Assembly (NCBI GenBank): GCA_037179515.1
Contig: JAXCGZ010001911.1
Span: 1 to 64,000 of the forward strand
From: Halocaridina rubra
Lineage: Eukaryota > Arthropoda > Malacostraca > Decapoda > Atyidae
Direction of reading: 5' to 3'
Length of the DNA stretch: 64,000 nucleotides
The position numbers and the translations under genes were made by a program. The notes under the pieces are model-generated. The model was not told the origin of the DNA. It searched no databases and saw only the letters and a program-made list of their open reading frames with translations. This document shows, one piece after another, positions 30,988 to 42,935 of this stretch. Every line of letters starts with the position of its first letter. Positions within the stretch are counted from its first letter, which is position 1.

Positions 30988-31023
30988 TCAGACCTAACTC
31001 ACCGAAAATTGTGTTCCCCAGTG
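30988..31023 (-). repeat. Right terminal inverted repeat of the DNA transposon
   Basis: The reverse complement reads CACTGGGGAACAC then AATTTTCGGTGAGTT. It is followed on the + strand by TTATTATTAG. The outer CACTGGGGA is identical to the left end. Confidence 0.65.
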
Positions 31024-31600
<577 letters not shown>

Positions 31601-32093
31601 GAAATCCCCCCCAAGATTATTTATATGCAAATAAATACTAATATAAAGACACAAGAAATAACTAACAATAATAATTACAAATTCAGCAGATAATGCACAA
31701 ATATTATAAATACTCATAAAAAGGAAATAACATAATATCTACAATAATAAACACTGAAGTAAAAAATGGATAACAGATTACACATAATCACAATGCCACT
31801 GGGGGGTTTTACACTGCCATTTGGGTCTGGTACTCTGATGTTGGAGGTGGGAAGCAAGTGCATGTGCGAGGGCGATCGAGCAACAACTGGTTGAAATTTG
31901 CTTGCACAGACTGACAAGGGTGTGGGGGGTGGGTGTTGCCCCGACATGTCGCAAGCATCTGTGATTTCTTATGGATACCCTGCAACTTCTGTCCTGCCTG
32001 ACGATATACTATTGATGTGAACATACCACCATAACGACTTCTGTTCCATCCCATCACTTTGAAGAGGGATCCTGTATCATGACTGTGAGAGGT
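31601..32093. other. Unassigned, partly GC-richer block
   Basis: 31601-31800 is AT-rich with no signal. 31800-32090 is unusually GC-rich for the window and has an 82-codon minus-strand open stretch (MMGWNRSRYGGMFTSIVYRQ...) that I do not recognise. It contains a run of G (31801-31806) and GGGGGGTGGG (31923-31932). No similarity to other parts of the window was noticed. Confidence 0.35.
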
Positions 32094-32414
32094 TGTTAAG
32101 TTTCTGATTTACTAAGGGGCCTCAAAGTACTGAACTCGGACATTTAATATTTTTTTTAAATTTACCCATACTACTACTACTCGGTTAAATGAAACTCAGA
32201 ATTCAACTTTCTTTTAATTTTGGAAATGGAATGACATAAAAAAATTGAATTAATATTTGGAAAGCTGTAACAAATTTAAAATTTAAATTTATGGAATGCT
32301 GCCTCGAATCCCGGAGGTGGTGAGCCCGATTTTGATTCCCGGCACCACAGACGGATGCCAAGACTTTGGCCTCAACTCGACGATCATCTCTGTCACACAG
32401 GCAGAGTAGAATAG
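32094..32414 (-). repeat. Gmr1-like LTR (copy 2, 3' LTR), distal piece
   Basis: TGTTAAGTTTCTGATTTACT matches the terminal end of the Gmr1-like LTR read in reverse. The match runs to GCAGAGTAGAATAG at 32414 and resumes at 45362 with AATAGAGGACACTGCGATTG. The Mag-like element (32415-45361) is thus inserted in this LTR with AATAG duplicated. Confidence 0.85.
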
Positions 32415-32999
<585 letters not shown>

Positions 33000-33014
33000 T
33001 TTCATTCCTTCTTA

Positions 33015-33319
33015 AAAGAGGTTTGAGTACATATATGGGTATACGCAAAATGCATTTTGTCTTAATATCTATATTATCATAATATCATGCATGGTTACAA
33101 ATCTAATTTCTTAGGAGCTATTCCCCTGGTTGCCCTGTCAGGAAGTACCTTGCGTGCAACTGGACTCTGGGGTAAAGGTACTCTTAAAGCGTCTGCTAAG
33201 AATGAATCCTGTGTTCATGGCTGGTTCCACTGAATTTTTTGGGATGAAGAGTTTGTTCAGTATCAGACTGATCTGCTGAGAGGTGGTGCCTATTGTCTAT
33301 TCACTGCATTTCCATTTAC
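33015..33319. other. 3' non-coding part of the Mag-like element
   Basis: Between the polypurine tract and the degraded integrase C-terminus. Minus-strand frames show only scattered integrase-like words, and no separate gene is visible. Confidence 0.4.
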
Positions 33320-34266
33320 TCGAACATCACAATGCATATTGCCAATCTTTCATGTAATTTCTCCAGGTATCCACTTGTCTGGTATTGTGTATGATCGTAC
33401 AAGTACTGGAGATGAAGGCTGAAAGTGTCGTATCTCCTTTTGGTGTTGTAATTGTGCCTAGCCTTTGCTCTGCTCATCACTAAGAAAATCAGGCAACATC
33501 AGATCTAATTTAGTCCTAATCCTCCTCCCCATTAACAAAACTGATGGTGCCATACCCGTAGTTGCATACGGAGTAGTTCAATAACTTAAGAGAAATTTAC
33601 TTATGCTAGTAGGAACAGTAGCATGCGAGGCTTGTCGACATTTCTTATTATGCTTAAATGTCTGGACAAATCTTTCAGCCTCCCCATTTGTGGCAGGATG
33701 TTACATTACAGAAAAGGTGTGTAGAATGCCATATACATCCAAAACATCATTGAATTCCTGAGAAGAAAACTGAGGACCATTATTAAATACTATGCACTCT
33801 GGCAGACCATGGGTAGCAAAAAGCAGCATTAATGCTTTGATTGTGCAAAGTGAGGTAGTTGACTGCATTGGAATGATTTCTGGCCATTTACTGTAAGCAT
33901 CAAGAACAATTAAGTAAGAATATCCAAGAAATGGGCCACAAAATCAATGTGTAGCAGTTGCCAAGCATGTCTAGGATATTCCCCGGGGTGCTAATGTGCT
34001 GGTGTTGGATTATTTTGATTGATGGAACAAGTCATAGACTTCTGAACAGACATTTCAATGTGCTTGTCCATTCCCGGCCGCCACATGTAACTTCTAGATA
34101 TTGCTTTAGATCTTACAATGCCCTGGTGATCCTCATGTAGATCAGTGAGTACCTGTTTCCTAAGCTGCTTAGTAACAACAACTTTGGCTCCACATAATAT
34201 GCAATCCTGTTCTGCGCTAAGTTCAGACCATACTGCCACATATGGTTTACATTCTTCTTGATCCAT
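33320..34266 (-). pseudogene. Mag-like integrase
   Basis: From 34266: ILCGAKVVVTKQLRKQVLTD then LHEDHQGIVRSKAISRSYMW gives the His pair of the zinc domain. In other frames follow HIDFVAHF (first Asp context), TVNGQKSF, ATHGLPEC with NNGPQFSSQEFNDVL (second Asp replaced by Asn) and NGEAERFVQTFKH (Glu). The C-terminal portion survives as scattered words to about 33320. Many stops and slips; inactive. Confidence 0.7.
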
Positions 34267-34275
34267 TGTTGAACC

Positions 34276-35345
34276 TCAACCAGTAAGTAAATGCTGAAGT
34301 ATCTTGGACAATATTGGATCCTGTTTTGTGCTTTTAGCTATATGTTTAGCTGTGATAGGTAAGTTGCAGCTATCTAACAACAAAATACTGACATCATGAT
34401 CTGTGGAAGGTTTGTCTACGGGTAAGCGAGATAGTGCGTCTGCATTTCCTATCTTGGTAGTAGACTTGCACTCTAATGTATAATTATAAGCTGCCAAAAT
34501 GATAGCCCACCTTTGTAGTCGTGCAGCGACTAGAGTAGGTAAACCTGCTTTTGGACCTAAAATGGCTAATAATGGTTTGTGGTCAGTGATTAACTTAAAT
34601 TCCTTCCTGCTGTATAGGTATATGCGGAAATTCTTTATGGCATACACTAGTGCAAGGCCCTCCTTTTCAATTTGCGAATAGTTTCTTTCTGCCTTATTCA
34701 ACAATCTAGATGCATAAACAAGTGGCCTTTCTTTGCCATTGGGCATTGCATTAGCTAAAATTGCACCTAAGCGTACCCGTGAGGTGTCACACACTAGTTT
34801 TACAAGCAAGTCCTTCTGAAATGTGTCAAGAGCTTAGGAGAAGTTATTTCTGCTTTTATCTTCTCAAATGCCTGCTGACAGTCCACTGACCAGTACCATT
34901 CTATGTCCTTGTTTAACAGTCGATATAGTGATTCTGCTAGGGTAGCTAAGTCTCTTATTAACTTTCCATAAAATGTCACTAGTCCTAAAAATGACTGTAG
35001 CTCCTTGACAACTGCAGGTACTTTTGATAACTGTACTGCCCTGACTTTGTCATCTGTTTTGTGAATACCCTGGTCATTTATTTTGAACCCTAAATATTTA
35101 ATTTCTGAAACTTTAAAATGACATTTTTGCTCTTTTTTTTTATTTTCATTCCATTTTCTTGGATGCATTTCAATACTGCTACTAGTCAGTCTTGATGCTC
35201 TCTCTCGTCCTTTCCTGCTACTAATATGTCATCAACGAAACAATATATTCAGGGCAGTCCATTGAATATGATATCCATGGCTTGCTTCCATATTGAGGGA
35301 CTGCTGGCTACTCCATATGGTAGTCTTTTGGGACGAAATAACCCT
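34276..35345 (-). pseudogene. Mag-like RT (C-terminal part) and RNase H
   Basis: RT palm: PKRLPYGVASSPSIWKQAMD and FVDDILVAGKDERE (about 35200-35345, YxDD type, intact Asp pair), then KYLGFKINDQGIHK and SFLGLVTFYGKLIRDL. RNase H from 34809: CDTSRVRLGAILA, PLVYASRLLNKAERNYSQI, EKEGLALVYAIKNF, LITDHKPLLAILGPKAGLP and GNADALSRLPV. A slip near 34800 and a stop near 35270 interrupt it. The upstream part of RT lies beyond the LINE block, at 42936-43300. Confidence 0.8.
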
Positions 35346-36599
35346 CTTGGGGGGTCGAGTTCCATTCCCCCCTCTGGGGGAGCAGGAAAAGTGGTAGAGG
35401 CCATGACTAACAACTAGTCATGGATGTCCACAGATATCACTAAGTATATTATATCACTTGCAATGTTTGTTTGTCAATTTTGTTTAATAAAATATAGAGG
35501 CCTTGTGGCTGGAACACTTCATTTAATTGGAACACCACAACACTTTATCACTAAAACAGTCTACTATCTTTCTTCCCAACTCTCGTGAGAGAGGGAAGGG
35601 CAATCAGAAATTATGCAATGGATCACCTCGGTTATGAGGCACACTACAAAGTATGCTCAGCACCAAGTGGTCTTTTTATTTCTCTTCCCAGCTCTCTTAC
35701 GAGAAGGAAAAGCAAACAGAATATAAATGCAAAATTGAAATTTGAACACTTTCTATAGAATTATGGAACACACAATCACAAACCAAAACAACACAAAGAC
35801 AATCTTTCTGCCTCTCTCTCTCTGGCTCCCGTGAGAGAGGAAGAAAAGAAAACAGAGATAGATTCGTCTTTACTTTGTAGAAACTTCCACTTCAGATCAG
35901 GGAAGTAATGGAGGAGGAGAAATTCACTTCACTGGTAGGAAGAGGCTTCAACTAGCTATTTCAAAAGAGATAAAAAAAGGTAGAAACTTGAACACTTTCT
36001 ATTTCTCTTTCTCTTCCCAACTCTTATTGAAGAGAGTGAAGAGCAGGCAGAAATATTTAGGGTTATAGAACACACACAGTCACTTGTTTTCACTAAAACA
36101 AGAAAGGAAACACAAAATCAAAACAAAAACAATGATTCTGTTTCTTTCTCTGGCTCTCGTGAGAGAGGAAGAAAAGAAAACAGAGATACTTAGGTTTTTT
36201 TCTTTGTAGAAACTTCCACTTCAGATCAGGGAAGTAGTGGAGGAGGAGGAAATCACTTCACTGGTAGGAAGAGGCTTCAACTACCTATCACAATAGAGAT
36301 ACAAACAGTGTAGAAACTTGAACACTTTCCATTTCTCATTCTCTTCCCAACTCTTATAAATGAGAGGAGAAGGCAGAAATATTTAGGGTTATAGAACACA
36401 CACACAGTCACTTGTTTTCACTAAAACAGAAAAGGAAACACAAACGGAATCACAAAAACAAAACGAAAACAATCTTTCTGTTCTTTCTTTGGCTCTCGTG
36501 AAAGAGAAAGAAAGAGAACAGAGATACTTAGGCTCATATTTTGTGGAAACTTGGTCGACTTCAACTGCTGGCAGAGAGGAAGAAGGAGTTCCTATCACT
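35346..36599 (-). mobile_element. LINE-D: 5' end only of the RNase H LINE, inverted
   Basis: In reverse complement this is the 5' UTR plus the ORF1 start of the LINE-A family. It carries repeated CTCTC/GAGAG palindromes (36155, 36480 regions), monomer-like blocks and the CCATGACTAG hairpin with its mini-ORF near 35400, ending in the C-rich ORF1 beginning at 35346. ORF2 and the 3' end are absent. It faces LINE-C head to head. A LINE 5' end without its 3' end is not a normal insertion product. Confidence 0.75.
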
Positions 36600-37436
36600 C
36601 AGTCTGGTTCCGCCTCCAGTAGTGATAGGACCTACCTAAGTATCTCTGTTCTCTTTTCTTCCTCTCTCACGAGAGCCAGAGAAAGAAACAAAGATTGTTT
36701 TTGTTTTGTTTTGTGTTCCCATTTTTGTTTTAGTGAAAACAAGTGACTGTGTGTGTTCTATACCCCAAATATTTCTGCCTGCTCGTCTCTCTCTTTTATA
36801 AGAGTTGGGAAGAAAAAGGGAAATAGAAAGTGTTAAAGTTTCTATTCTGTGTTTTATCTCTTTTATGATAGGTAGTTGAAGCCTCTTCCTACCGGTGAAG
36901 TGAATTTCTCTTCCTCCACTCCATCCCTGATCTGAGGTGGAAGTTTCTACAAGAAAAAAACGAACCTAGGTATCTCTGTTTTCTTTTCTTCCTCTCTCAC
37001 GAGAGCCAAAGAGAGAAACAGAAAGATTGCCTTGTTTTGTTTTGTTTTTTTGTGCTTTTGTGTTGTTTTGTTTAGTTGAACACACATTATCATGTGTTCC
37101 ATAATTCTATAGAAAGTGTTCAAATTTCAATTTTGCATTTAAATTCTGTTTGCTCTTCCCTCTCTTAAGAGAGTTGGGAAGAGAAGTAAAAAGACCACTT
37201 GGTGTTGAGCATACTGTGTGGTGTGTCTCATAACCAAGGTGATCCATTGCATATTTTCTGTTTGCACTCCCCTCTCTCACGAGAGTTGGGAAGAAAGATA
37301 GAAGACAGTTTCAGTGATAAAGTGTTGTAGTGTTCCACTTAATTGAAGTGATCCCGCCACAAAACCCCTATATTTTATTAAATGAAATTGACAAACAGTG
37401 CAAGTGATATATACTTTGTGAAATCTGTGGATATCC
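36600..37436 (+). repeat. LINE-C 5' UTR with five palindromic motifs
   Basis: CTCTCACGAGAG at about 36664, CTTTTATAAGAG at 36793, CTCTCACGAGAG at 36992, CTCTCTTAAGAGAG at 37159 and CTCTCTCACGAGAG at 37270. Three are followed by TTGGGAAGA, with spacings of roughly 110-200 bp. The order mirrors LINE-B. T-rich and GA-rich tracts alternate between the palindromes. Confidence 0.65.
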
Positions 37437-37453
37437 ATGACTAGTTGTTAGTC

Positions 37454-38231
37454 ATGGCCTCTACCGCCTCTCCTGCTCCCCCCCCCAGAGGAGGCATGGA
37501 ACTCGACCCCCTCAAGAGGGGTGAATGGTTGTGGGAAAGAAGAGGCCAAAGACGGCCTCTGGCAGCAGCCAGGAGAGTGCTGCTGCCCCAGTTCCCCCCC
37601 CCCAGCCCCAAAGGCTGATGCCTTGGCAAAGGCCCCTTCCTGCCCCACTCAGAGTCAACCTCCCCACCCAAAACCCACCACACAACACTAACCTGGCTCC
37701 TGACACACAGATCACACCTCCTACGGTTCCCACCCCTACACCAACTCCATCCACCCCATCACACAACACTCATACTCTTACCATCCTTCCAAACAACACT
37801 CACACTCCCACCATCCCCTCATGCAACACTCACACCAACACCTCCACCCCATGCAACACTCAAACATGCAATACAGTCACATGCAACACTCAGACCACAC
37901 ATACTCCTACTCACCACACCAGGTCCCGGGACCCCAAACTTAAATCCCATACCCTCACACCTCAACAGCCTATCCAGACACCTTTCTCTACCTTCTCTTC
38001 AAACGACAAATCCTCCTCACAGTTAATGAGCTCACCAACCTTCTTACTCAGGCCATACTGGCAACCGTGTGATTCCTCAAAACTGTCGACTCTCCTCAAG
38101 ATGCCTACAATCAAGTCATCAAAGTAGCCCAATCCATGGTTGCCCAAGCCCTCGTTTCCAGAACCCACTGCCAGCCTCAACAAACCACCACTCCTACCAC
38201 CTTCACCTCCTTAAATCATCAAGATGTCTAA
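37454..38231 (+). pseudogene. LINE-C ORF1, core and zinc knuckles deleted
   Basis: ATG 37454 follows the mini-ORF (37437-37451). GKKRPKTASGSSQESAAAP is present, then an internal deletion of about 750 bp relative to LINE-A/B removes the capsid-like core and all three CCHC knuckles. Only the Pro/Thr-rich tail (repeated NTHT words) and the C-terminus remain. The C-run at the N-terminus is 10 long. It ends GATGTCTAA overlapping the ORF2 ATG at 38224. Confidence 0.75.
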
Positions 38232-41200
38232 TCTCGTGATCCTACACTGGAATTCCCAGGGTCTCAGACACAAGGTACAACATCTTGAAGGCAATGCCAA
38301 GGCTGACAACATAGATGTCATCATGGTTCAAGAAACCCTGTGCACAGAGCAAAGCACTCCAAAAATCTCAGGATACAAAGGTTTCTACCAGCACTGGTCT
38401 CCAGGAGAGAACAGAGGCAGCGCCACCTTCATCAAGAAAAACTTGTTAGCCAAGGAAATAACCCGACCAGTCTTCTGCAGCAAAGATGTCCACATCCTCG
38501 CTGTTAACATCAAACTTCAGGGCAGCTTCTTAGATCTGTACAACATTTACAGACAACACAATGGTGGCTTAAACCTGACTACCCTCTTTGGGCTAGCCAT
38601 TCATAGTGACTTGGTAATAGGAGGTGACTTCAAGGTGCACCATCCAAGATTAAGGTATGAGCACCCCTGTGCTGCAGGCAGACACAACATGAGCCTGCTG
38701 GATGACCAAGAAGATGTCTCCCTTCTCAACAATCATGAGCCAACTCATGACAGAGGTGGAATACTGGATCTCACCTTTGTCTCCTACTCCCTAAGGCAAG
38801 ACGCCATATGGAGAGTTCATCCCCTGGTCACAAGCGACCACTATGAGATCCATCTCACGCTGCCAATTCCTGAAATCTTCCAAATCCCTGCTCCTCCCCC
38901 TTGATGGAATTTCAAGAAGTCCTACTGGGGCCAATTCCAGGAGCACGTCAACAAGTGGTTTTCAGCCTACACACCATCCGTAGACATCGACCAATCAGAA
39001 GTAGAGCTATTCAATGCTCTGCAAGCTGCAGCAAACTCCTCTATCCCCCTCTGTAAACCACAACACACCACTCATCGGGACAGATGGTACAACTGTGACA
39101 GAGTTAAAGAACTCAATCACTGGCTCAACATCATCCAGAAAATGCACAGAAAATGTTGCATTGAAGCCTCCTACCGCACTTTCCAGGCAGTCAAAGAACA
39201 TGTCCTTGAAGAGACATGCACCATTAAGAGGAAAAAATGGCTAGAGTGGTGTCCCACCCTAGATGCTCACACCTCTGTGGGCCAGATGTGGAGGAGCATT
39301 AACTCCTTTGCTAAAGGTAAACCTTCTAATACTATCCCCCACAGGGATCCTAGCAGGGCAGCAGAAGAACTCTCTGTGAAATTTGCGGAAAGAGCAAGCT
39401 CCAAACTGCTCCCCATCACCACCAGAACAACTCTTCAGGACCTCACCACGACAAGATGGGAAGAAATAGAAGAAGCCATCAACAATGAAGATCAAACTGA
39501 TTCCCCCTTCTCTTTGACTGAGCTACAAAGAGTAAGCAAAAGCTCTAAGAACACAGCTCCAGGTGATGAAAGAATCACATACGCAATGATTCAAAATATG
39601 GGACCCAAGGGGAGCTTGCTCTGCTCTCTCTGATCAATTCAACATACACACGACGAATCAGACCAGCCTCATGAAACAGAACAGACATTCAGCCCATCCC
39701 AAAACCACAGGACCCTGACAACTCTCGCCCCATCTCCCTCCTAAGCTGCCTGAGCAAGACAGCAGAAAAGATGGTGGACATTTCAGCTGGAAATGTCCAC
39801 CCTTCCCAGAAAACATGTTTGCTTCCCAGCCTGGCTTAGGCACCTCAGAATGCATAGCCTCCATGCTATCATATATCAACAACTGCCGTAGATATATAAT
39901 TTTCTTAGACCTAGAGAAGGCCTTTGAACTAGCCAATGTTCCAGCAATATTCTAAGCTCTTGTCGCAAAGGAGATCAAAGGAAACCTTCTCTCATGGATC
40001 AAGCAGAGTCTATAAAACCGTAATGCACGAGTCAAAGTAGATGGGCACTACTCCCCCTACAAAAACAATGAAAATAGGACCCCCAAGGAGGAATCCTTAG
40101 CCCCTTCCACTTTGTCTCATGGAAAAACTCATGGACATCGCACTACCACATGGAGCCAAACTCTTCAATTATGCGAATGACTTTGCCCTTGTCACAATAG
40201 GCAACAGAAACTCCAACAAGACACCAAGCCTCCATCTCCCTCAGAGTTAAAATCAATGCCCGCAAAACGAAGGCCCTTCCCATCCACCAGTGGAGACCAG
40301 ACACTAATCTGGACATAGGTAACGAGCCTGTGGACTGGGTTACCAAGCACCAATACCTGTGTGTAATCATCGATGGCACTTTAACATTTGGACCTGAAAT
40401 TCAACACTTGCGCGACAAATGCAGCTACCGACAAGTGGTCCTTTGTCGGATGCTGGGCCTTTACGATGGTGCATCTTTTAACGTCCTCAAAACCTTCTAT
40501 GTACGAGCCATATGCAGCCTCATAGACTATGCTTGTCCCATACACTGGCTACTAAAAGACCAACAGTGGGACAAGATAGAAATCATTCAAAACAACGTCA
40601 TGCGTACCATGCTAGGAGCCCCCATGTGGACCAAGAGAGAAAATATCCAGATGGAATAGGGACTTATGCTACTCAAACTCAGAGCTCAGCAAAGACTGTC
40701 CCTCTTTGTGGCCAAAACCACCACTGCCCAACATAAATGCCTCTCTGGCATAAATCTCCATCTAGCCCTCAATTGCCACCCCGACCACCATCCTAGAACC
40801 TGTGCAGCCAATGTCTGCGCTAGCCTGCAAGCACTACCAGTCAGGGAGAACATCCTAGCCAAGATACAGGACACTCTGCTTCCTGAATCCCGATGCCCAC
40901 CCCCATGGAATGACCAACCACTCGACATAAAGATCGAGCTCCCTGACAACCCTAAAAGCTTGGTAAATCCGCTTGTCCTTAAAAACATATATAAGGATAA
41001 AATTCAGAGCTGGAGCAGGCCGAATTCTCAAGTCTTCTACACTGACGGCTCAGTAAATCAAGAAACTGGGGCCTCAGCCGCCGCCTTCACCACCGAAAAC
41101 CACGTCCAATCCTGGAGACTGTCAAAATCCTGCTCATCGCTCCAGACTGAGCTTGTTACCATAGCCAATGCCCTCGTTTCTTCACTCAGGAAGGAGCCCT

Positions 41201-41884
41201 CCCTAATTCTCTCTGACTCTAAAGTCACCTTACAGACCATCAAGAAGCCACTCCTCAGAGACAATGTACGTATCATCACCACTATTCTCAGCCACTACCA
41301 CAGGACAACCAGCCTTGGAAAAGCCATCACTCTTGCCTGGATTCCCAGCCACGTCGGCATCAAGGGAAATGAGGAAGCTGATCAAGCCACCAAACAAGCC
41401 ACTCTTGTAGCAGGAATCCAAATATCTCTGCCTCCTGGGATTCAATAGATAAAAACCAAAGCCACCAAGCCACTCCTTAACGTCTAAATAACTAAGCACA
41501 ACCTGTGTACTGACATTGACTCCCCCTCCACTTGCTGGTGCAAAGCCAGCACTGATCATCAGCGAATCACCCTTCCTAAGAACCTTTGACGAAGCACGGC
41601 GGTCAATGTGTACCATCTGAGACTCGGGTACAAGTGCACCTGGAGAATAGTGGATGATATCATCAGGGAATGCACCTTTTGCCAGGTAGCCTCACCACAT
41701 TCACTGCTCCACTACATCCTCGAATGCAATTTCTTTTCAGAAATTTGACGGAAAACTGGTGCCCCCGCAACATCTAGTGAAGATCCCAATGCCCTTCATG
41801 TTGCTAGCTCCATAATCAGACCAGCAACAAACAACTACATGAACAGTCTACTGAATATCATCAGTCAATACCCTCCACCAAGAT
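38224..41884 (+). pseudogene. LINE-C ORF2 (endonuclease, RT, RNase H), degraded
   Basis: 38224-38904 is an open endonuclease of 226 codons: MSNLVILHWNSQGLR, DVIMVQETLCTEQ (Glu), DLVIGGDFKVHH (GDF motif, following Asn replaced by Lys) and VTSDHYEIHLTL. It ends in the same TGA as LINE-B. RT fragments follow (NSFAKGKPSNTIPHRDPS, LSKTAEKM) with slips between about 39610 and 40330 and loss of the YADD box (NYANDFALV). RNase H is readable: FYTDGSVNQETGA, LILSDSKVTLQ and SHVGIKGNEEADQATK. Confidence 0.8.
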
Positions 41885-42206
41885 AACTATGTAATAACTC
41901 TCTTTCACCACCAAAACAGGAATTCATTAAAGTGTTTGATGTAAACTAGTAATCCTCAACTGAACACTTATGTTTTCCACTATCTTTACAGTTTTGCACA
42001 ACCTCACCTGCGGGCTAAAATAGTAAGGCCGATTGCCCTCAAGAGCGAATACCACCAACAATAAGCAAAGTTCACCCCACCTCCACGCCAAAATAGGAAA
42101 GCCCAGTCGCCTTCAAGAGCGAATACCACTGTCAATCAACAAATCTTACCCCACCTGCGGGCAAAGAAGGGAAGGTCCGCTCACCCTCAAGGGGGAACAT
42201 CAACGA
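41885..42206 (+). repeat. LINE-C 3' UTR, three stem-loop repeats
   Basis: Units begin at about 42005, 42083 and 42151 (CACCTGCGGGC/CACCTCCACGCC/CACCTGCGGGC). Each is followed by CCCTCAAGAGCGAATACCAC or, in the last, CACCCTCAAGGGGGAAC. Same pattern as LINE-A and LINE-B. Confidence 0.7.
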
Positions 42207-42415
42207 ATGAAAAAAGTCCAAAAATCTATCCACTTTTTCCACCCTTGTGCAATAGTGGATGGTTCCTCTTGTATGCAAAACGCTCTGGTTATGGGTAGCT
42301 TGAACACCATGGTTGTGGTTGACTGCTGTGGGCTGGATACACACTCCTGCCAAAACTTGGTTGGTGCCAAATGTGCTGCCCTCCTCCGCCTGGTGTCGTT
42401 ACCATTCGTCGCCAC
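42207..42415 (-). pseudogene. Mag-like gag start and leader, duplicate fragment
   Basis: ATG 42310 (minus) begins MVFKLPITRAFCIQEEPSTI, matching the gag start at 44737. Upstream is the leader and a shortened primer-site copy (TGGCGACGAATGG, 42402-42414) next to the LTR at 42416. The fragment stops at LINE-C's 3' end. Confidence 0.7.
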
Positions 42416-42932
42416 TGTTATATTTCTTACCTGTTCAATATAAGTAGATGGTTGTAAAGCTCTATGAAGCTCTATAATTGTACATGATGTGTAGTCATTA
42501 AGATACATATCCCATTCTCGTCGCCACTGTTATATTTCTTGCCTATTCAAAATATGTAGATGGTTGTAAAGCTCTATGAATGTCTATATTTGTGTATGAT
42601 GTGTAGTCATTATAATACATATCCCATTCTCATCGTTAATGTTATAGAGATGATGTGGGGTGGATATGTATACACAACTATTATGTAGCTGCTTTAATTT
42701 TGTTATGCCATTTGTAGAAGATTATAAATTCTAAAACTAAACAAAATATATAATTGACATGAGAATAGTCAATAATACTGGATAATACTGAAACATTTAA
42801 TGAAAGAATCAAAACCCTTGTATGAAGGGTCGTAACATAATATTTGTGGTTGTCAAACTTAAATAATAGAGAGCACTTTCTGAATGTACAATATAATACT
42901 TAACACTAGTTAATGGAGTATTTAACACAACA
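42416..42932 (-). repeat. Internal (third) LTR of the Mag-like element
   Basis: LTR core 42529-42932, preceded by a 113-bp partial repeat of its end (42416-42528) separated by the primer-site sequence CCCATTCTCGTCGCCA (42511-42526). The same partial repeat occurs at 44843-44953. On its high-coordinate side the LTR joins directly to mid-RT sequence at 42936, a deletion junction. Confidence 0.75.
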
Positions 42933-42935
42933 CTT

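Larger units (their letters stand above)
28475..31023 (+). mobile_element. DNA transposon with CACTGGGG termini (CMC/CACTA-like)
   Basis: It starts CACTGGGGAGCAATTTT and ends, in reverse complement, CACTGGGGAACACAATTTT, so short inverted termini lie 2549 bp apart. TTA precedes and follows, a possible 3-bp target duplication. CACTR ends and short duplications are typical of the CACTA/Mirage/Chapaev group. A single broken gene fills 29121-30718. It inserted into the third tRNA-headed unit. The superfamily call is tentative: 3-bp duplications are weak in AT-rich DNA. Confidence 0.65.
36600..42206 (+). mobile_element. LINE-C, RNase H LINE copy with ORF1 deletion
   Basis: A plus-strand copy starting CAGTCTGGTTCCGCCTCC (compare 15107 in LINE-B) and ending GGGGGAACATCAACG at about 42206. 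It has a 5' UTR, mini-ORF, shortened ORF1, ORF2 and three-unit 3' UTR. Its left side is LINE-D in opposite orientation. Its right side is a gag-start fragment of the Mag-like element, so it has no simple target duplication. Confidence 0.85.
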
